Source: Faecalicatena_A orotica (lineage in GTDB: Bacteria; Bacillota; Clostridia; Lachnospirales; Lachnospiraceae). Taken from it: DNA of 64,000 nt. The DNA lies in assembly GCF_040545875.1 (NCBI RefSeq), contig NZ_JBEPMR010000001.1, one strand, 5' to 3'. The translations under genes were made by a program, and so were the position numbers. Shown here piece after piece: positions 43,349 through 52,528 of the stretch (position 1 is its first letter; every line of letters starts with the position of its first letter). The notes beneath the pieces were generated by a model that was not told where the DNA came from, did no database searches, and saw only the letters and a program-made list of their open reading frames with translations.

Positions 43349-44032
43349 GTGAGAATTTTATTGATTGAAGACGATCTGGAATTGTGTGAGGCCGTGCGCC
43401 TCCATCTTGTGAAGGACAACTATGACACAGATATCTGCAATACAGGGACAGATGCTTTGTTTTACGCATCTCACCAGGCATACGACGCCATCATCCTGGA
43501 CCGGATGCTTCCGGGCGTTGACGGCATGACCATCCTGCAGTCCATCCGCAGGAACGGTATCCAGACCCCCATCATCCTCGCCACTGCCATGAATGATATC
43601 ACGGACCGGATCGACGGTCTGGATGCAGGTGCAGATGACTATATTGTAAAGCCATTCGACGTGCTGGAGCTGATGGCAAGGATTCGCGCGCTGACAAGAA
43701 GGCCTGCCGCAATCCTCCCCGGACACAGCCTCACCTTCGGCGACCTTGAACTGTTCAAAGAGAAACACGAGCTTTCCTGCGGCGGGCAGCTTCTCTCTCT
43801 TTCTAAGAGAGAATCCGGCCTGTTTGAATATTTCATCAAAAATGCAGGGCAGGTCCTGCCCCGTTCCCTCATCCTTACACACATCTGGGGACCGGATACA
43901 GAAGTCGAGGACGGAAATCTTGATAATTACATCCATTTCTTGAGAAAACGTCTGAGGGCCCTCAACAGCCGTACTAAAATCGTAACCATTCACGGTGTGG
44001 GATACCGCATGGAGGAATCTGATGTTTCATAA
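43349..44032 (+). CDS. OmpR/PhoB-family response regulator
   Basis: A 227-aa regulator. The receiver domain (1-115) has the acidic pair Asp8/Asp9, phospho-acceptor Asp51 (I-L-D-R-M-L-P-G) and the I-V-K-P-F-D lysine; the C-terminal winged helix (about 130-225) includes L-T-H-I-W-G-P-D and V-T-I-H-G-V-G-Y-R. A GTG start is used, with AAAGGA 9 bases upstream. It overlaps the kinase gene by 11 bases. The divergent lipoprotein-permease-adaptor operon is the obvious target. Confidence 0.95.
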   Translation: MRILLIEDDLELCEAVRLHLVKDNYDTDICNTGTDALFYASHQAYDAIILDRMLPGVDGMTILQSIRRNGIQTPIILATAMNDITDRIDGLDAGADDYIVKPFDVLELMARIRALTRRPAAILPGHSLTFGDLELFKEKHELSCGGQLLSLSKRESGLFEYFIKNAGQVLPRSLILTHIWGPDTEVEDGNLDNYIHFLRKRLRALNSRTKIVTIHGVGYRMEESDVS

Positions 44033-45338
44033 ACTAAGGAAAAAACTGACTCTGGCCTACACGGTTACGACCGGCATGGTCCTTGTCTGCGTTCTCGCAG
44101 TCATCCTGTATACGACAGAGCGCTCCATATCCGAGCGCAACATTGAAAACTTTGAAAAGAATATCATGGAGCTCAGTTCGAAGCTGCAGTACGGCAGCTC
44201 CATCTCCCAGTCCTGGCTGACAGATCAGGAAATAGAGAATCAGCTGATCATCCACATCGAAGAAAATACCGTTCCTTTCTTGTTTCCAGGTTCCTATACT
44301 ACGAAGACGGACAGGGACCTCCTCGTAGAAAAGGCTAAAAACATGGCAAGCAAACAACAGGTCAGCCCGGATATCCCCCCTGTCTCCACCTCTCTCCAAA
44401 AAACAGACATCATGTCCCTAAACGGCGAAAATGGAGACTCTTATCTGGCCTATGTCATGGTCACGCCGTCGCAGACCGGTGGTTTTAAAAGCATGGTGGT
44501 CCTGCACGATAACCGGCAGAAAAAGATGCAGATCAAAAACGGACGCATCCTGTTCCTCACGACGGGCCTGTCCGGCATTGCCGCCATCTTTCTTGTGAGC
44601 TGGTTCTTTGTAGGACATTCCTTAAAGCCGCTTGCGAAAAACAGAGAAAAACAGAACGAATTTATCGCTGCCGCCTCCCATGAGCTGCGCTCCCCCCTTG
44701 CTGTCATTCAGGCCTCTTCCTCTGCAGTTCTGGAGGATACTTCCAGATCCGGGGAGTTCCTGGCGACTATACAGAAAGAATGCAGACGGATGGGGCGGCT
44801 TGTAAATGACATGCTGGTCCTTGCCTCCGCCGACACAAAAGGGTGGCACGTGGCACGTGAACAGATTGATATGGATACCCTGCTGTTAGACATCTATGAA
44901 CATTATGAACCCCTGTGTTCAGAAAAACACGTTCCGCTTTGTATCAGCCTTCCAGACGAACCCCTGCCGCCTGTCCTCGGAGACAAAGAACGGCTGGAAC
45001 AAATCTTCTCCATCCTGATTGACAATGCGCTCACCTATGGTACAGGGAAGGGCGGCACCGGCAGGAATCTGCCCGTAGAACTGAGGGCAGAAGTTTCAAA
45101 ACACCATCTCTGCGTATCTGTAGCCGACCACGGCCCCGGAATCACAGATGAAAAGAAACCACAGGTCTTCGACCGTTTCTTCCGCACCGACCAGTCCCGC
45201 AGGGATAAGTCCCACTTCGGCCTTGGCTTAAGCGTGGCAAGAGAACTGGCACATCTGCACGATGGCACACTCACACTCACAGACACGGCCGGGGGCGGAT
45301 GCACATTCACACTCAGACTAAAGAGAGGGAACTTTTAG
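44022..45338 (+). CDS. Sensor histidine kinase
   Basis: A 438-aa membrane kinase: transmembrane helix 1 (about 10-32), an extracellular sensor region of about 140 residues, transmembrane helix 2 (about 178-200), HisKA with the phosphorylated His in A-A-S-H-E-L-R-S-P-L, and an ATP-binding domain with the N-box (I-D-N-A), D-H-G-P-G-I, F-D-R-F-F and G-L-G-L-S. The ATG at 44022 has GGAGG 6 bases upstream and lies in the overlap with the response regulator stop. It likely senses an envelope signal and controls the divergent operon. Confidence 0.95.
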   Translation: MFHKLRKKLTLAYTVTTGMVLVCVLAVILYTTERSISERNIENFEKNIMELSSKLQYGSSISQSWLTDQEIENQLIIHIEENTVPFLFPGSYTTKTDRDLLVEKAKNMASKQQVSPDIPPVSTSLQKTDIMSLNGENGDSYLAYVMVTPSQTGGFKSMVVLHDNRQKKMQIKNGRILFLTTGLSGIAAIFLVSWFFVGHSLKPLAKNREKQNEFIAAASHELRSPLAVIQASSSAVLEDTSRSGEFLATIQKECRRMGRLVNDMLVLASADTKGWHVAREQIDMDTLLLDIYEHYEPLCSEKHVPLCISLPDEPLPPVLGDKERLEQIFSILIDNALTYGTGKGGTGRNLPVELRAEVSKHHLCVSVADHGPGITDEKKPQVFDRFFRTDQSRRDKSHFGLGLSVARELAHLHDGTLTLTDTAGGGCTFTLRLKRGNF

Positions 45339-45353
45339 GTGACGGGGACGCCC

Positions 45354-45621
45354 CATGTAAGGTTTGGTAGCCGGGGCTGTATATGCCGCTGCGAAATGCA
45401 CACCGTGTTGCTAACGGATTCTACTAAAAAATGACACCTGAATGACAGGTACAGAGAACACATCACGAGAAATCTGATGATTTCTCGCGCTGAGTTCTCC
45501 AAAAATATGATTCGGAATCATATTTTTCCCTGCCATTCAGGTGTCATTTTTTCTAGAATCCGTAAGCACACTCTAGCATTTTGCAGCGGCATATACAGCC
45601 CCGGCCACCAAACCTTACATG
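45354..45621. repeat. Large fold-back element (MITE-like inverted repeat)
   Basis: Two arms of about 93-95 bases (45354-45448 and 45529-45621) are inverted copies with few differences: both begin CATGTAAGGTTTGGT and end near GACACCTGAATG-CAGG. The central 80 bases hold two more perfect hairpins (GAGAAATC/GATTTCTC near 45467-45486 and AAAATATGATTC/GAATCATATTTT near 45501-45525). No ORF is present. It lies in the 362-base spacer between the kinase and LacI genes, which have opposed 3' ends. It may be a MITE, a bidirectional terminator, or a source of a long hairpin RNA. No target-site duplication was evident. Confidence 0.85.
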
Positions 45622-45700
45622 AAGCTGGTCCATCCGACAGGCAGAAAATCATATCGATTGTCAAGCATTAAAATGAACAAAACATTTCAAACAAAAAAAA

Positions 45701-46714
45701 TTAGCATAAGGTAGACTGCCTGTGGATGAGCCTGCATGTAAATTCCTGATAGGTAAACTCCTCTTCTTTCCCGGCGAGTATAGCCAGTATTAGTTTTGCC
45801 GCATACCGCCCCATTTCGTGATAGGGGATGGTAATGCCTGTGACGGACGGGTATGTGATGGCGTAGAAGTCTACGTTGTTAATGAAGATGTTCTTCGGAT
45901 GCTGGGGCAGTACGACGCCATTTTTCAGTATCTCGCGCTGGATCAGGTAACCGATGTCGTAGTTATGGGAGATTGCGATATCAAATTCATGGGTGTCCAT
46001 GTATGCCTTCAGACCCGGGTAAATATTTTCCGGACACCGGTATTTCACCGGGATCACTACATGCTCCAGATCGCACTCCGGGTAGATTCTGGCGGCCATT
46101 TCTGCAAACTGGGGATATTTGTTGTTTACAAATACACCCTCGTTATCTACAGAGAAATACCGGATGGTCCTCAGCTGCTTCTGCCTGCAGAACAGGACGC
46201 ATTCTTCCAGCACATCGTCGAAGGCGTGCGGCTTCGGTGATTTTTTTGAAAATACGCCGTCCATACAGACAACCACGTAGGGGATGTCATATTTCTCCGC
46301 AGGCTCTACAAACTTTTCATGTTCTTTATTAGAGATATAGATCAGCCCGTCGATCAGGTTTGATTTATAGCTGTTAATATAGGATGGTGAAGTGTCTTCC
46401 TTCTTCTCATAAAACAAGGTCAGTGTATAATTCATCTTATCCAGATATCTTCCGATACCCTCGATGGTATCGAGAAAAGACTGGCGGCTGTAGTCCCACG
46501 CACAGACGATGCCGATGGCAGTACATTTCTTATTCCTCATACTCTGTGCCGCCTCGTTGGGGACATAGTGGTATTCTGCAATGACTTTTCTCACCCTCTC
46601 CTTTGTCTCCTCACTGATACGCTTATCGTTCCGGTCATTGAGCACATAGGAGACGGTCGCCTGGGACACTCCGCATATTTTTGCTATCTCTTTTGCTGTA
46701 ATATTGCCTTTCAT
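45701..46714 (-). CDS. LacI-family transcriptional regulator
   Basis: A 337-aa LacI/GalR regulator. The N-terminal DNA-binding domain (A-K-E-I-A-K-I-C-G-V-S-Q-A-T-V-S-Y-V-L-N) is followed by a periplasmic-binding-protein-like effector domain. The ATG at 46712-46714 has GGGGGA 7 bases upstream and begins the family-conserved domain; a start 27 codons earlier is spurious. A near-perfect 20-bp palindrome lies in the divergent spacer toward the peptidase gene at 47001, with a second half-conserved copy, so it probably represses that operon and itself. Confidence 0.92.
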   Translation of the reverse strand: MKGNITAKEIAKICGVSQATVSYVLNDRNDKRISEETKERVRKVIAEYHYVPNEAAQSMRNKKCTAIGIVCAWDYSRQSFLDTIEGIGRYLDKMNYTLTLFYEKKEDTSPSYINSYKSNLIDGLIYISNKEHEKFVEPAEKYDIPYVVVCMDGVFSKKSPKPHAFDDVLEECVLFCRQKQLRTIRYFSVDNEGVFVNNKYPQFAEMAARIYPECDLEHVVIPVKYRCPENIYPGLKAYMDTHEFDIAISHNYDIGYLIQREILKNGVVLPQHPKNIFINNVDFYAITYPSVTGITIPYHEMGRYAAKLILAILAGKEEEFTYQEFTCRLIHRQSTLC

Positions 46715-46835
46715 ACAAATCCCCCGATTCAAAGTTAGTCGTAATGCCGTTATGTTTCCTGAAAGTTTTTTAAAAAATTGCACAACATTTTCCATTCTAT
46801 CTTGTATTTCTTATTGATTTATGCTAATATAAATC

Positions 46836-46855
46836 TTGCTTATAGGTATAAGCAA
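46836..46855. promoter_or_regulatory. LacI-type operator O1
   Basis: TTGCTTATA-GG-TATAAGCAA: perfect 9-bp arms around a two-base centre, 121 bases upstream of the LacI start codon. Confidence 0.8.
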
Positions 46856-46925
46856 AAAACTTTATTGTCATTATAGCAGTAATTTGTAAGCTCATCAAGG
46901 GCACAAATTATTTATTTTTACTTTT

Positions 46926-46945
46926 TTGCTTATACGATTAACCTG
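46926..46945. promoter_or_regulatory. LacI-type operator O2 (degenerate)
   Basis: The left half TTGCTTATA is identical to O1 and the right half is degenerate. It lies 90 bases from O1 and 55 bases before the peptidase ATG, a spacing that could allow looping or promoter occlusion. Confidence 0.6.
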
Positions 46946-47000
46946 CATTTCTGGTATTGTCAGCTGCCAGAATAACAAGGATAATGTCAGGAGGTTTTAA

Positions 47001-48803
47001 ATGTCAGGAAAAGAACATGTATCTGCCCTCAGGGACCTGATGAGGCAGGAACACGTGGATGCAGTCTACATCGGTACTGCAGATCCACATCAGAGTGAAG
47101 GCGTCGCGACACACTGGCGTGCCATGCAGTGGTTCAGCGGATTTACCGGAACTACAGGTTACTGTGTAATCACTCTGGAAAAGGCCGCATTCTGGAGTGA
47201 CGGACGCTATGCGGCGCAAATGGAGCGCGAGCTAGACAGCAGCGTCTTTGAACTCTGCAACACCTCGGTGCAGGGAACACCGGGATGGATGGAATGGCTT
47301 GTAAAGAATGTGGGCGCCGGTTCCGTTCTTTCTATGGACGGCGAGGTCCTATCCATTGCTGATTTCAGGAAATGCAGGGACTATCTGAAGCAGTATGATG
47401 TCAGCATCCGGCATGAGGTGAATTATCCCGGGATGCTTTGGAATGACCGCCCCGATATCCCGGATGCACCGGTCTGGGAGCTCGAGCTTCCCTATGCAGG
47501 CGAATCCAGAAAGGATAAGATTTCCCGCGTGCGCTCTGCCATTTCGGACAGGAATGCCGATTGTTATCTGGGCTGCTGTCTGGATGATGTGGCATGGCTT
47601 ACGAATTTAAGGGGAGGGGACCATCCGATCTACCCGATTTTTCACGGATATCTGCTGATCACCCCGAAAGAAGTCTGCCTGTGTATGGATGAGGAAAAAC
47701 TCAGCGCTGCCATCCGTACCCATCTGGAGGAAGACGGAATCAGCATCTTTCCGAGAAACGAAGTGTTCCCGCTTATTTCAAGGCTTACATCCGGCAGCAG
47801 GATTCTGATGGATCCGTACAAAACAAGCCTGAAGCTTTTCGCTTCTGTCCCAAAAGATGTACATATCATCGAGCAGATGGATATCATCACTTACCTGAAA
47901 AGCCGGAAGAATCCGACAGAGCAGGAGAATATCCGGACAAGCAACCTCAAGGAAAGCGCCGCGATTGTCCGTTTTATCCGGCATATTTATGACCGGCTGG
48001 AAACAGGTACTGTGACAGAATACGACCTGGTCCGGGATCTGGAGATTTTCCGCAGGATGGACCCGGACTACCTGATGCCTGCCAATCTGGCGATCATCGC
48101 TTATGGTCCGAACGCTGCCCTGCCCCACTACCGTCCTACTGAGGAGATACATTCCGAGGTAAAGAAAGAAGGAATGCTGCTGTTCGACATCTGTGCCCAT
48201 TATAAAACCGGCACAACAGACATTACCCGGGTGATCCCGACAGGCCCGTGCACGGAGGAGATGCGTACCGACTACACACTGGCACTAAAATCCAATATTG
48301 CACTGGCCACCCAGCGATTTGTCTACGGAATGACCGGCGATGTCCTCGACGGAGTCTCCAAAGCTGTCCAGTGGAATCATTCCCGCCATTTCGGACATGG
48401 AACCGGACATGGGATGGGCTATCTGCTCTATGTACATGAAGGTCCGGGAAAGATCATTACCGAATTTGCACCGCCGTTCCCGTATGCCAGACAGGTGCCA
48501 CTCGATACCGGCATGCTCTTCTCCGATGAGCCGGGAGTGTACAAACCGGGCAGGCACGGGGTCCGTCTGGAAAATAATCTTCTTGTTCAGGAAGAATGTG
48601 TAAATGAATTCGGGAGATTCCTGAAATTTGAAACTGTAACCTTCTGCCCATTTGAACGCAGCCTTATCCTGACCGGGCTGCTGACAAAAGAGGAAACAGC
48701 ATGGGTGGACCATTACCACGAAGAGACTTATCACAAGCTCTCCCCTTATTTAAATGAAGAGGAAAAAATCTGGCTGGGGGAAAAGACACAGCCGCTTGTG
48801 TAA
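47001..48803 (+). CDS. M24-family aminopeptidase P (Xaa-Pro aminopeptidase)
   Basis: A 600-aa three-domain aminopeptidase P-like enzyme that removes an N-terminal residue preceding proline. Two creatinase-like N-terminal domains (about 1-310) precede the pita-bread metallopeptidase domain, with metal ligands in L-L-F-D-I-C (Asp), T-T-D-I-T-R (Asp), G-H-G-T-G-H-G (His), D-E-P-G-V-Y (Glu) and R-L-E-N-N (Glu). There is no signal peptide. AGGAGG is 7 bases before the ATG. The next gene, a YfcC-type transporter, lies 49 bases downstream, suggesting uptake of a peptide or amino acid followed by cleavage, under LacI control. Confidence 0.93.
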   Translation: MSGKEHVSALRDLMRQEHVDAVYIGTADPHQSEGVATHWRAMQWFSGFTGTTGYCVITLEKAAFWSDGRYAAQMERELDSSVFELCNTSVQGTPGWMEWLVKNVGAGSVLSMDGEVLSIADFRKCRDYLKQYDVSIRHEVNYPGMLWNDRPDIPDAPVWELELPYAGESRKDKISRVRSAISDRNADCYLGCCLDDVAWLTNLRGGDHPIYPIFHGYLLITPKEVCLCMDEEKLSAAIRTHLEEDGISIFPRNEVFPLISRLTSGSRILMDPYKTSLKLFASVPKDVHIIEQMDIITYLKSRKNPTEQENIRTSNLKESAAIVRFIRHIYDRLETGTVTEYDLVRDLEIFRRMDPDYLMPANLAIIAYGPNAALPHYRPTEEIHSEVKKEGMLLFDICAHYKTGTTDITRVIPTGPCTEEMRTDYTLALKSNIALATQRFVYGMTGDVLDGVSKAVQWNHSRHFGHGTGHGMGYLLYVHEGPGKIITEFAPPFPYARQVPLDTGMLFSDEPGVYKPGRHGVRLENNLLVQEECVNEFGRFLKFETVTFCPFERSLILTGLLTKEETAWVDHYHEETYHKLSPYLNEEEKIWLGEKTQPLV

Positions 48804-48852
48804 AGTTTCAGAATCTGACCAGTTATTACTTATCAAAAAGGAGTAAGAAAAA

Positions 48853-50271
48853 ATGAATGAGAATAGTGAGAAACAAAAGAAGAAAAAGTGGGACATACAG
48901 GTTCCACACACATATTTTATCATCTTCATGATATTGATTTTATGTGCGATACTCACCTATGTCCTTCCTGCAGGTTCTTATGACCGCGTGGAAAATGATA
49001 CCGGGAGGATGGTCGTTGTAGCCGATTCCTTCCATGAAGTAGAATCCAATCCGATTTCACTGATGGATTTCCTAAAGGCTGTCCCGTCCGGACTGGAGGC
49101 ACAGGCAGCTTTGATCTTCTTCGTATTCGTCTGCGGGGGAACCTTCGGTATCTTCGACGAGACTAATGCACTGAATGTGGGGATCAATAAAATCGCCCAC
49201 CGGCTAAACGGAAAAGAAACCCTGATGATTATCGCCATCACCACTATTTTCTCCATCCTCGGTGCAACGATGGCATTCGACCCCCAGGTAATTATGTTCA
49301 TCCCGCTCGGTGTCGCCCTTGCCCGTCGATGCGGTTATGACGCCATCACCGGTATCGCAATGGTGCTCGGCGGTGTATATGTCGGATTCTCCTGTGGTGC
49401 CCTGAACCCTTATACAACGGCTGTTGCACAGGGAATCGCCGGTGTCCCGCTGTTCTCCGGACTCGGTTTCCGTGTGGTATGGCAGATTGTTACACTTGTC
49501 TTCACATGCGCATACATTATCCGCTATGCGAAAAAGGTGAAGGCATCTCCTTCTACAAGCTACTGTTATGAATTAGGGTTAAGCGAAAAAGAAGCACACG
49601 AGAAAGAACAGGCAAATTTCACAACAAAACTTTCCGTACGCCAGATTCTCGTAATCCTTGTTCTGTTCGGCGGATTAGGATGTGTTGTATATGGTTCCCT
49701 CAAATTATCCTGGGGTACATCAGACATGGCTGCCGCATTCTTCGGAATGGGACTGCTCGCAGGTATCATCGGGGGACTTGGTGGAAACAAGATCTGTACA
49801 TCCTGGATCAAAGGTGCTAAGACAATGGTATTCGGTGCCCTTGCTATCGGGCTTGGACGCGCCATCCTGATCGTCCTTGAAAATGGTATGATCATGGACA
49901 CCATCGTTTCCGGACTTTCATCCCTGCTGCAGATGCTTCCGTCATCACTGATCTCGATCGGTATGCTGATCGCCAACGTAGTCATTAACTTCTTCGTTCC
50001 ATCCGGAAGCGGACAGGCTACACTTGTTATGCCATTCATGGCGGCCATCGCATCCCTGACAGGAGTTACAATGCAGACAGCAATCGTGGCATTCCAGGGT
50101 GGCGAAGGATTTAGTAACGCAGTCATCCCGACCAGCTCCACAACGAATGCCTGCCTCGGCGCCGGAAACGTAGGCTATGAGAAATGGGTGCGCTTTGCAA
50201 TGCCGATGTTCCTGATCCAGCTTGTTATCTGCGCCGTGTTCACAATTATTGCATCTGTAATTGGACTGTAG
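48853..50271 (+). CDS. YfcC/DcuC-like membrane transporter
   Basis: A 472-aa multipass transporter of the YfcC (C4-dicarboxylate carrier-like) superfamily. About 11-12 hydrophobic segments are present, with the early P-H-T-Y-F-I-I-F and Y-V-L-P-A-G-S-Y-D motifs, the re-entrant loop S-C-G-A-L-N-P-Y-T-T-A-V-A-Q and its second copy V-P-S-G-S-G-Q-A. Relatives transport arginine/ornithine, peptides or carboxylates. AAGGAG precedes the ATG. It is cotranscribed with the aminopeptidase, so a proline-containing peptide or amino acid is a reasonable guess. Confidence 0.9.
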   Translation: MNENSEKQKKKKWDIQVPHTYFIIFMILILCAILTYVLPAGSYDRVENDTGRMVVVADSFHEVESNPISLMDFLKAVPSGLEAQAALIFFVFVCGGTFGIFDETNALNVGINKIAHRLNGKETLMIIAITTIFSILGATMAFDPQVIMFIPLGVALARRCGYDAITGIAMVLGGVYVGFSCGALNPYTTAVAQGIAGVPLFSGLGFRVVWQIVTLVFTCAYIIRYAKKVKASPSTSYCYELGLSEKEAHEKEQANFTTKLSVRQILVILVLFGGLGCVVYGSLKLSWGTSDMAAAFFGMGLLAGIIGGLGGNKICTSWIKGAKTMVFGALAIGLGRAILIVLENGMIMDTIVSGLSSLLQMLPSSLISIGMLIANVVINFFVPSGSGQATLVMPFMAAIASLTGVTMQTAIVAFQGGEGFSNAVIPTSSTTNACLGAGNVGYEKWVRFAMPMFLIQLVICAVFTIIASVIGL

Positions 50272-50369
50272 GAAAAAAGTTTCCTGTGAAATAAGAAAGC
50301 ACTGTCGGCTGTATATTCAAGAAATGGAGGAATGGTCCCGGCAAAAAGCCGGGGCCTGTGATAGAAATT

Positions 50370-51065
50370 ATGGTATGGTCATCAAAAGAAATCAAGAAAA
50401 AAGGACTCACCTGCTTAAATAAAAACTTTATACAGGCCTATCTGGTGGTTCTGGTAATCCGACTGATCGCAGATATCCCTGCACTCTTCTTTAACCAGGG
50501 CAGCAGTATCCGTTCTCTGTCTCTGTCAGGCTCCGCCCTGCTCCTTGCCATCCTGCTTGCTGGCACTATTTTTATTTATCTGCCACTGAATGCAGGAAAG
50601 AACAGGTTTTATATGGATCTGAATGACGGCAGCGCAGAATTTGATACCCTGTGGCATTTTTTCACCCGGGGGAAAAAGACATACCTTTCTATCGTAAAAG
50701 GAATGACCGTGAGATATCTGACCGTCCTTGCCGGCGGCCTGATCCTGATTGTACCGGGAATCATGCAGTATTACCGCACATTTTTTACTCCGTGGATTCT
50801 GGCACAGCATCCGGATATGACCGCAGGCGTGGCAATGCAGAAAAGCCGTGAAATGACGGCCGGGCAAAAGATGAACCTCTTCATCATGCAGCTGACATTC
50901 CTAGGCTGGATTGCTCTTTGCTTCTTCCTCTCCTACCGTTTCAGCCTGATCCTGCCGACCGGCATAGGACGCGCGGTTTCGACAGCCATCTATGCGCTTC
51001 CTGCAGCCTATTACCATGCGGCTGTCGCAGCATTGTATACAAAGCTGTCACAGCATCTGCTGTAA
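50370..51065 (+). CDS. DUF975-family membrane protein
   Basis: A 231-aa protein with about five hydrophobic segments and an internal D-L-N-D-G-S-A-E-F-D motif, resembling DUF975 integral membrane proteins of Firmicutes with unknown function. The start is uncertain: ATG at 50370 or GTG at 50358, neither with a good ribosome site; a GC-rich hairpin (CCCGGC-AAAAA-GCCGGG) lies immediately upstream after a GGAGG at about 50325. It follows the transporter by about 100 bases and may be read through from it. Confidence 0.75.
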   Translation: MVWSSKEIKKKGLTCLNKNFIQAYLVVLVIRLIADIPALFFNQGSSIRSLSLSGSALLLAILLAGTIFIYLPLNAGKNRFYMDLNDGSAEFDTLWHFFTRGKKTYLSIVKGMTVRYLTVLAGGLILIVPGIMQYYRTFFTPWILAQHPDMTAGVAMQKSREMTAGQKMNLFIMQLTFLGWIALCFFLSYRFSLILPTGIGRAVSTAIYALPAAYYHAAVAALYTKLSQHLL

Positions 51066-51091
51066 ATAATATATCAGAAAGTCTGGGTGAG

Positions 51092-51229
51092 TTAATTCTC
51101 ATCCCGGACCGCCTGATAAGCTATCAATACAATATCTTCTTTCGTCTCTTGCTTCAGTTTTTCCTGAAGTTCGTTAATCTCGGTAATACTTTCATTCGTG
51201 ATATCCGCTATCTGGTAGTTCTGTTCCAT
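51092..51229 (-). CDS. Small 45-aa hypothetical protein
   Basis: A short minus-strand ORF with ATG at 51227-51229 and GAGGTG 6 bases upstream. The product is acidic and helical (I-T-E-I-N-E-L-Q-E-K-L-K-Q-E-T-K-E) with a hydrophobic end (I-V-L-I-A-Y-Q-A-V), suggesting a small coiled-coil or adaptor peptide. It starts about 65 bases after the AraC gene ends on the same strand and converges on DUF975. The good ribosome site and helical pattern support a real gene; the family is unknown. Confidence 0.6.
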   Translation of the reverse strand: MEQNYQIADITNESITEINELQEKLKQETKEDIVLIAYQAVRDEN

Positions 51230-51295
51230 ATTCTCACCTCATCCATAGTATACGGCATCCTTTAGAAATTATGTAAATCCCAGTACAGGACTTGC

Positions 51296-52528
51296 TCAGG
51301 CTTTTTTCAGGTTATTCCGGTAACTGCTCGGGCTTGTCCCTACATGCTGCTTAAACAGCCTCGAAAAATAATTCATATCATCAATTCCACACATCTTAGC
51401 AATCTCCCCTACCGGAAGCTGTGTAAGATTCAGCAGCCGGATTGCGTAATTTAACCGCTCCTGATTCACGAATGCCGTAAGGCTGGTTCCGGTTTCTTTT
51501 TTAAAAAGAGTCGAAAGGTAGTTCTTATTCATGGAAAACTTTTCTGCAATTGCCTTCAGCGTGAGGTCCGTGTCCGGATTCAGCCTGATATGGGTCACAA
51601 TCTTTTTAATAGTCGGCGAATAATCTTCCATCGAGTATGTCCGCACAAGCATACAGTACTTCCGGGGAATGTCCTTGTAGATGCTGTCAAGCTGCTTTAT
51701 GTTCACGGCATATTCTATGAGTGCCGTAATTCTGTTGACCTCTGTGTCCACATAGACCGGATGAACACCACCCGACTGGGCAGCTTTGCGGCAGATTGTG
51801 TTGAACATGATCAGATTATTTTTCTGGTCACGCAGCGAATCCGGAAAGTGCTGCTTTATAGAACTTAAACTGAGCTTTTCTCTGATTTCTTCTATCTTTT
51901 CCAGATTTCCTTCCATTATATAGGCACACAGCCGTTCTTCACTCTCATATTTGCTCTCCATATAGACAATCGAACTCGGGGTTGGCTTTGGTATCATATC
52001 CGTATGGTCACTAAACCCCGCCTGATGCGTATTCAAGATCAAATGGGGCATGGAAAGTTTCTCTTCCCCCCACAGGAACTGTGCCAGATTTCCAATCAGG
52101 CTCTCCATCCCATGTTCTTCAGGAATCACAGGGAGGGACACATAATACTGCTGCATAAAGTCCTGAAAATGTTCCGGAAGGCCTGCTTTCCGGCAGTATT
52201 CATCGACACGTGTCATTGTAAAAGGAACATAGGTGAACGGACCCACGACAAAGAGGGCCGGAGTTTCCTGTGGCAGTCTGACGAAGATGTACTCGCACCC
52301 GAAACGGTCTGTCCCCCTTCCAAGAATATGCTTCTGGTAAATATCCATGCAGTCAGCTGAGATATTCTTACAGAAGGTGCGGTAGTCTGCTTCCGTATAA
52401 ATGGATCTGCGTAATTCATGATCGAATAGCGCCTCCCAGAGAAATGGATATTGAATGATTCTGGAGGATATCCTCATCTCAGACAATATGGCCTGTGTAT
52501 ATGACAGTAACAATTGATTATCAGGCAT
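51296..52528 (-). CDS. AraC-family regulator of the redox sugar cluster
   Basis: A 410-aa regulator. The first 300 residues form a large, unrecognised sensor region with several aromatic motifs; the last 100 are an AraC double helix-turn-helix (A-I-A-E-K-F-S-M-N-K-N-Y-L-S-T-L-F-K and V-G-E-I-A-K-M-C-G-I-D-D-M-N-Y-F-S-R). The ATG at 52526-52528 has AGGAGA 8 bases upstream; an earlier in-frame start is unsupported. It diverges from the isomerase/oxidoreductase operon at 52692, whose promoter has TATACT (52652-52657) but no clear -35, so this protein is probably its activator. Confidence 0.9.
   Translation of the reverse strand: MPDNQLLLSYTQAILSEMRISSRIIQYPFLWEALFDHELRRSIYTEADYRTFCKNISADCMDIYQKHILGRGTDRFGCEYIFVRLPQETPALFVVGPFTYVPFTMTRVDEYCRKAGLPEHFQDFMQQYYVSLPVIPEEHGMESLIGNLAQFLWGEEKLSMPHLILNTHQAGFSDHTDMIPKPTPSSIVYMESKYESEERLCAYIMEGNLEKIEEIREKLSLSSIKQHFPDSLRDQKNNLIMFNTICRKAAQSGGVHPVYVDTEVNRITALIEYAVNIKQLDSIYKDIPRKYCMLVRTYSMEDYSPTIKKIVTHIRLNPDTDLTLKAIAEKFSMNKNYLSTLFKKETGTSLTAFVNQERLNYAIRLLNLTQLPVGEIAKMCGIDDMNYFSRLFKQHVGTSPSSYRNNLKKA

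Noticed and set aside
43358..43993. 211-codon minus-strand ORF
   Set aside because: Antisense to the response regulator gene, whose receiver and winged-helix motifs are clear.
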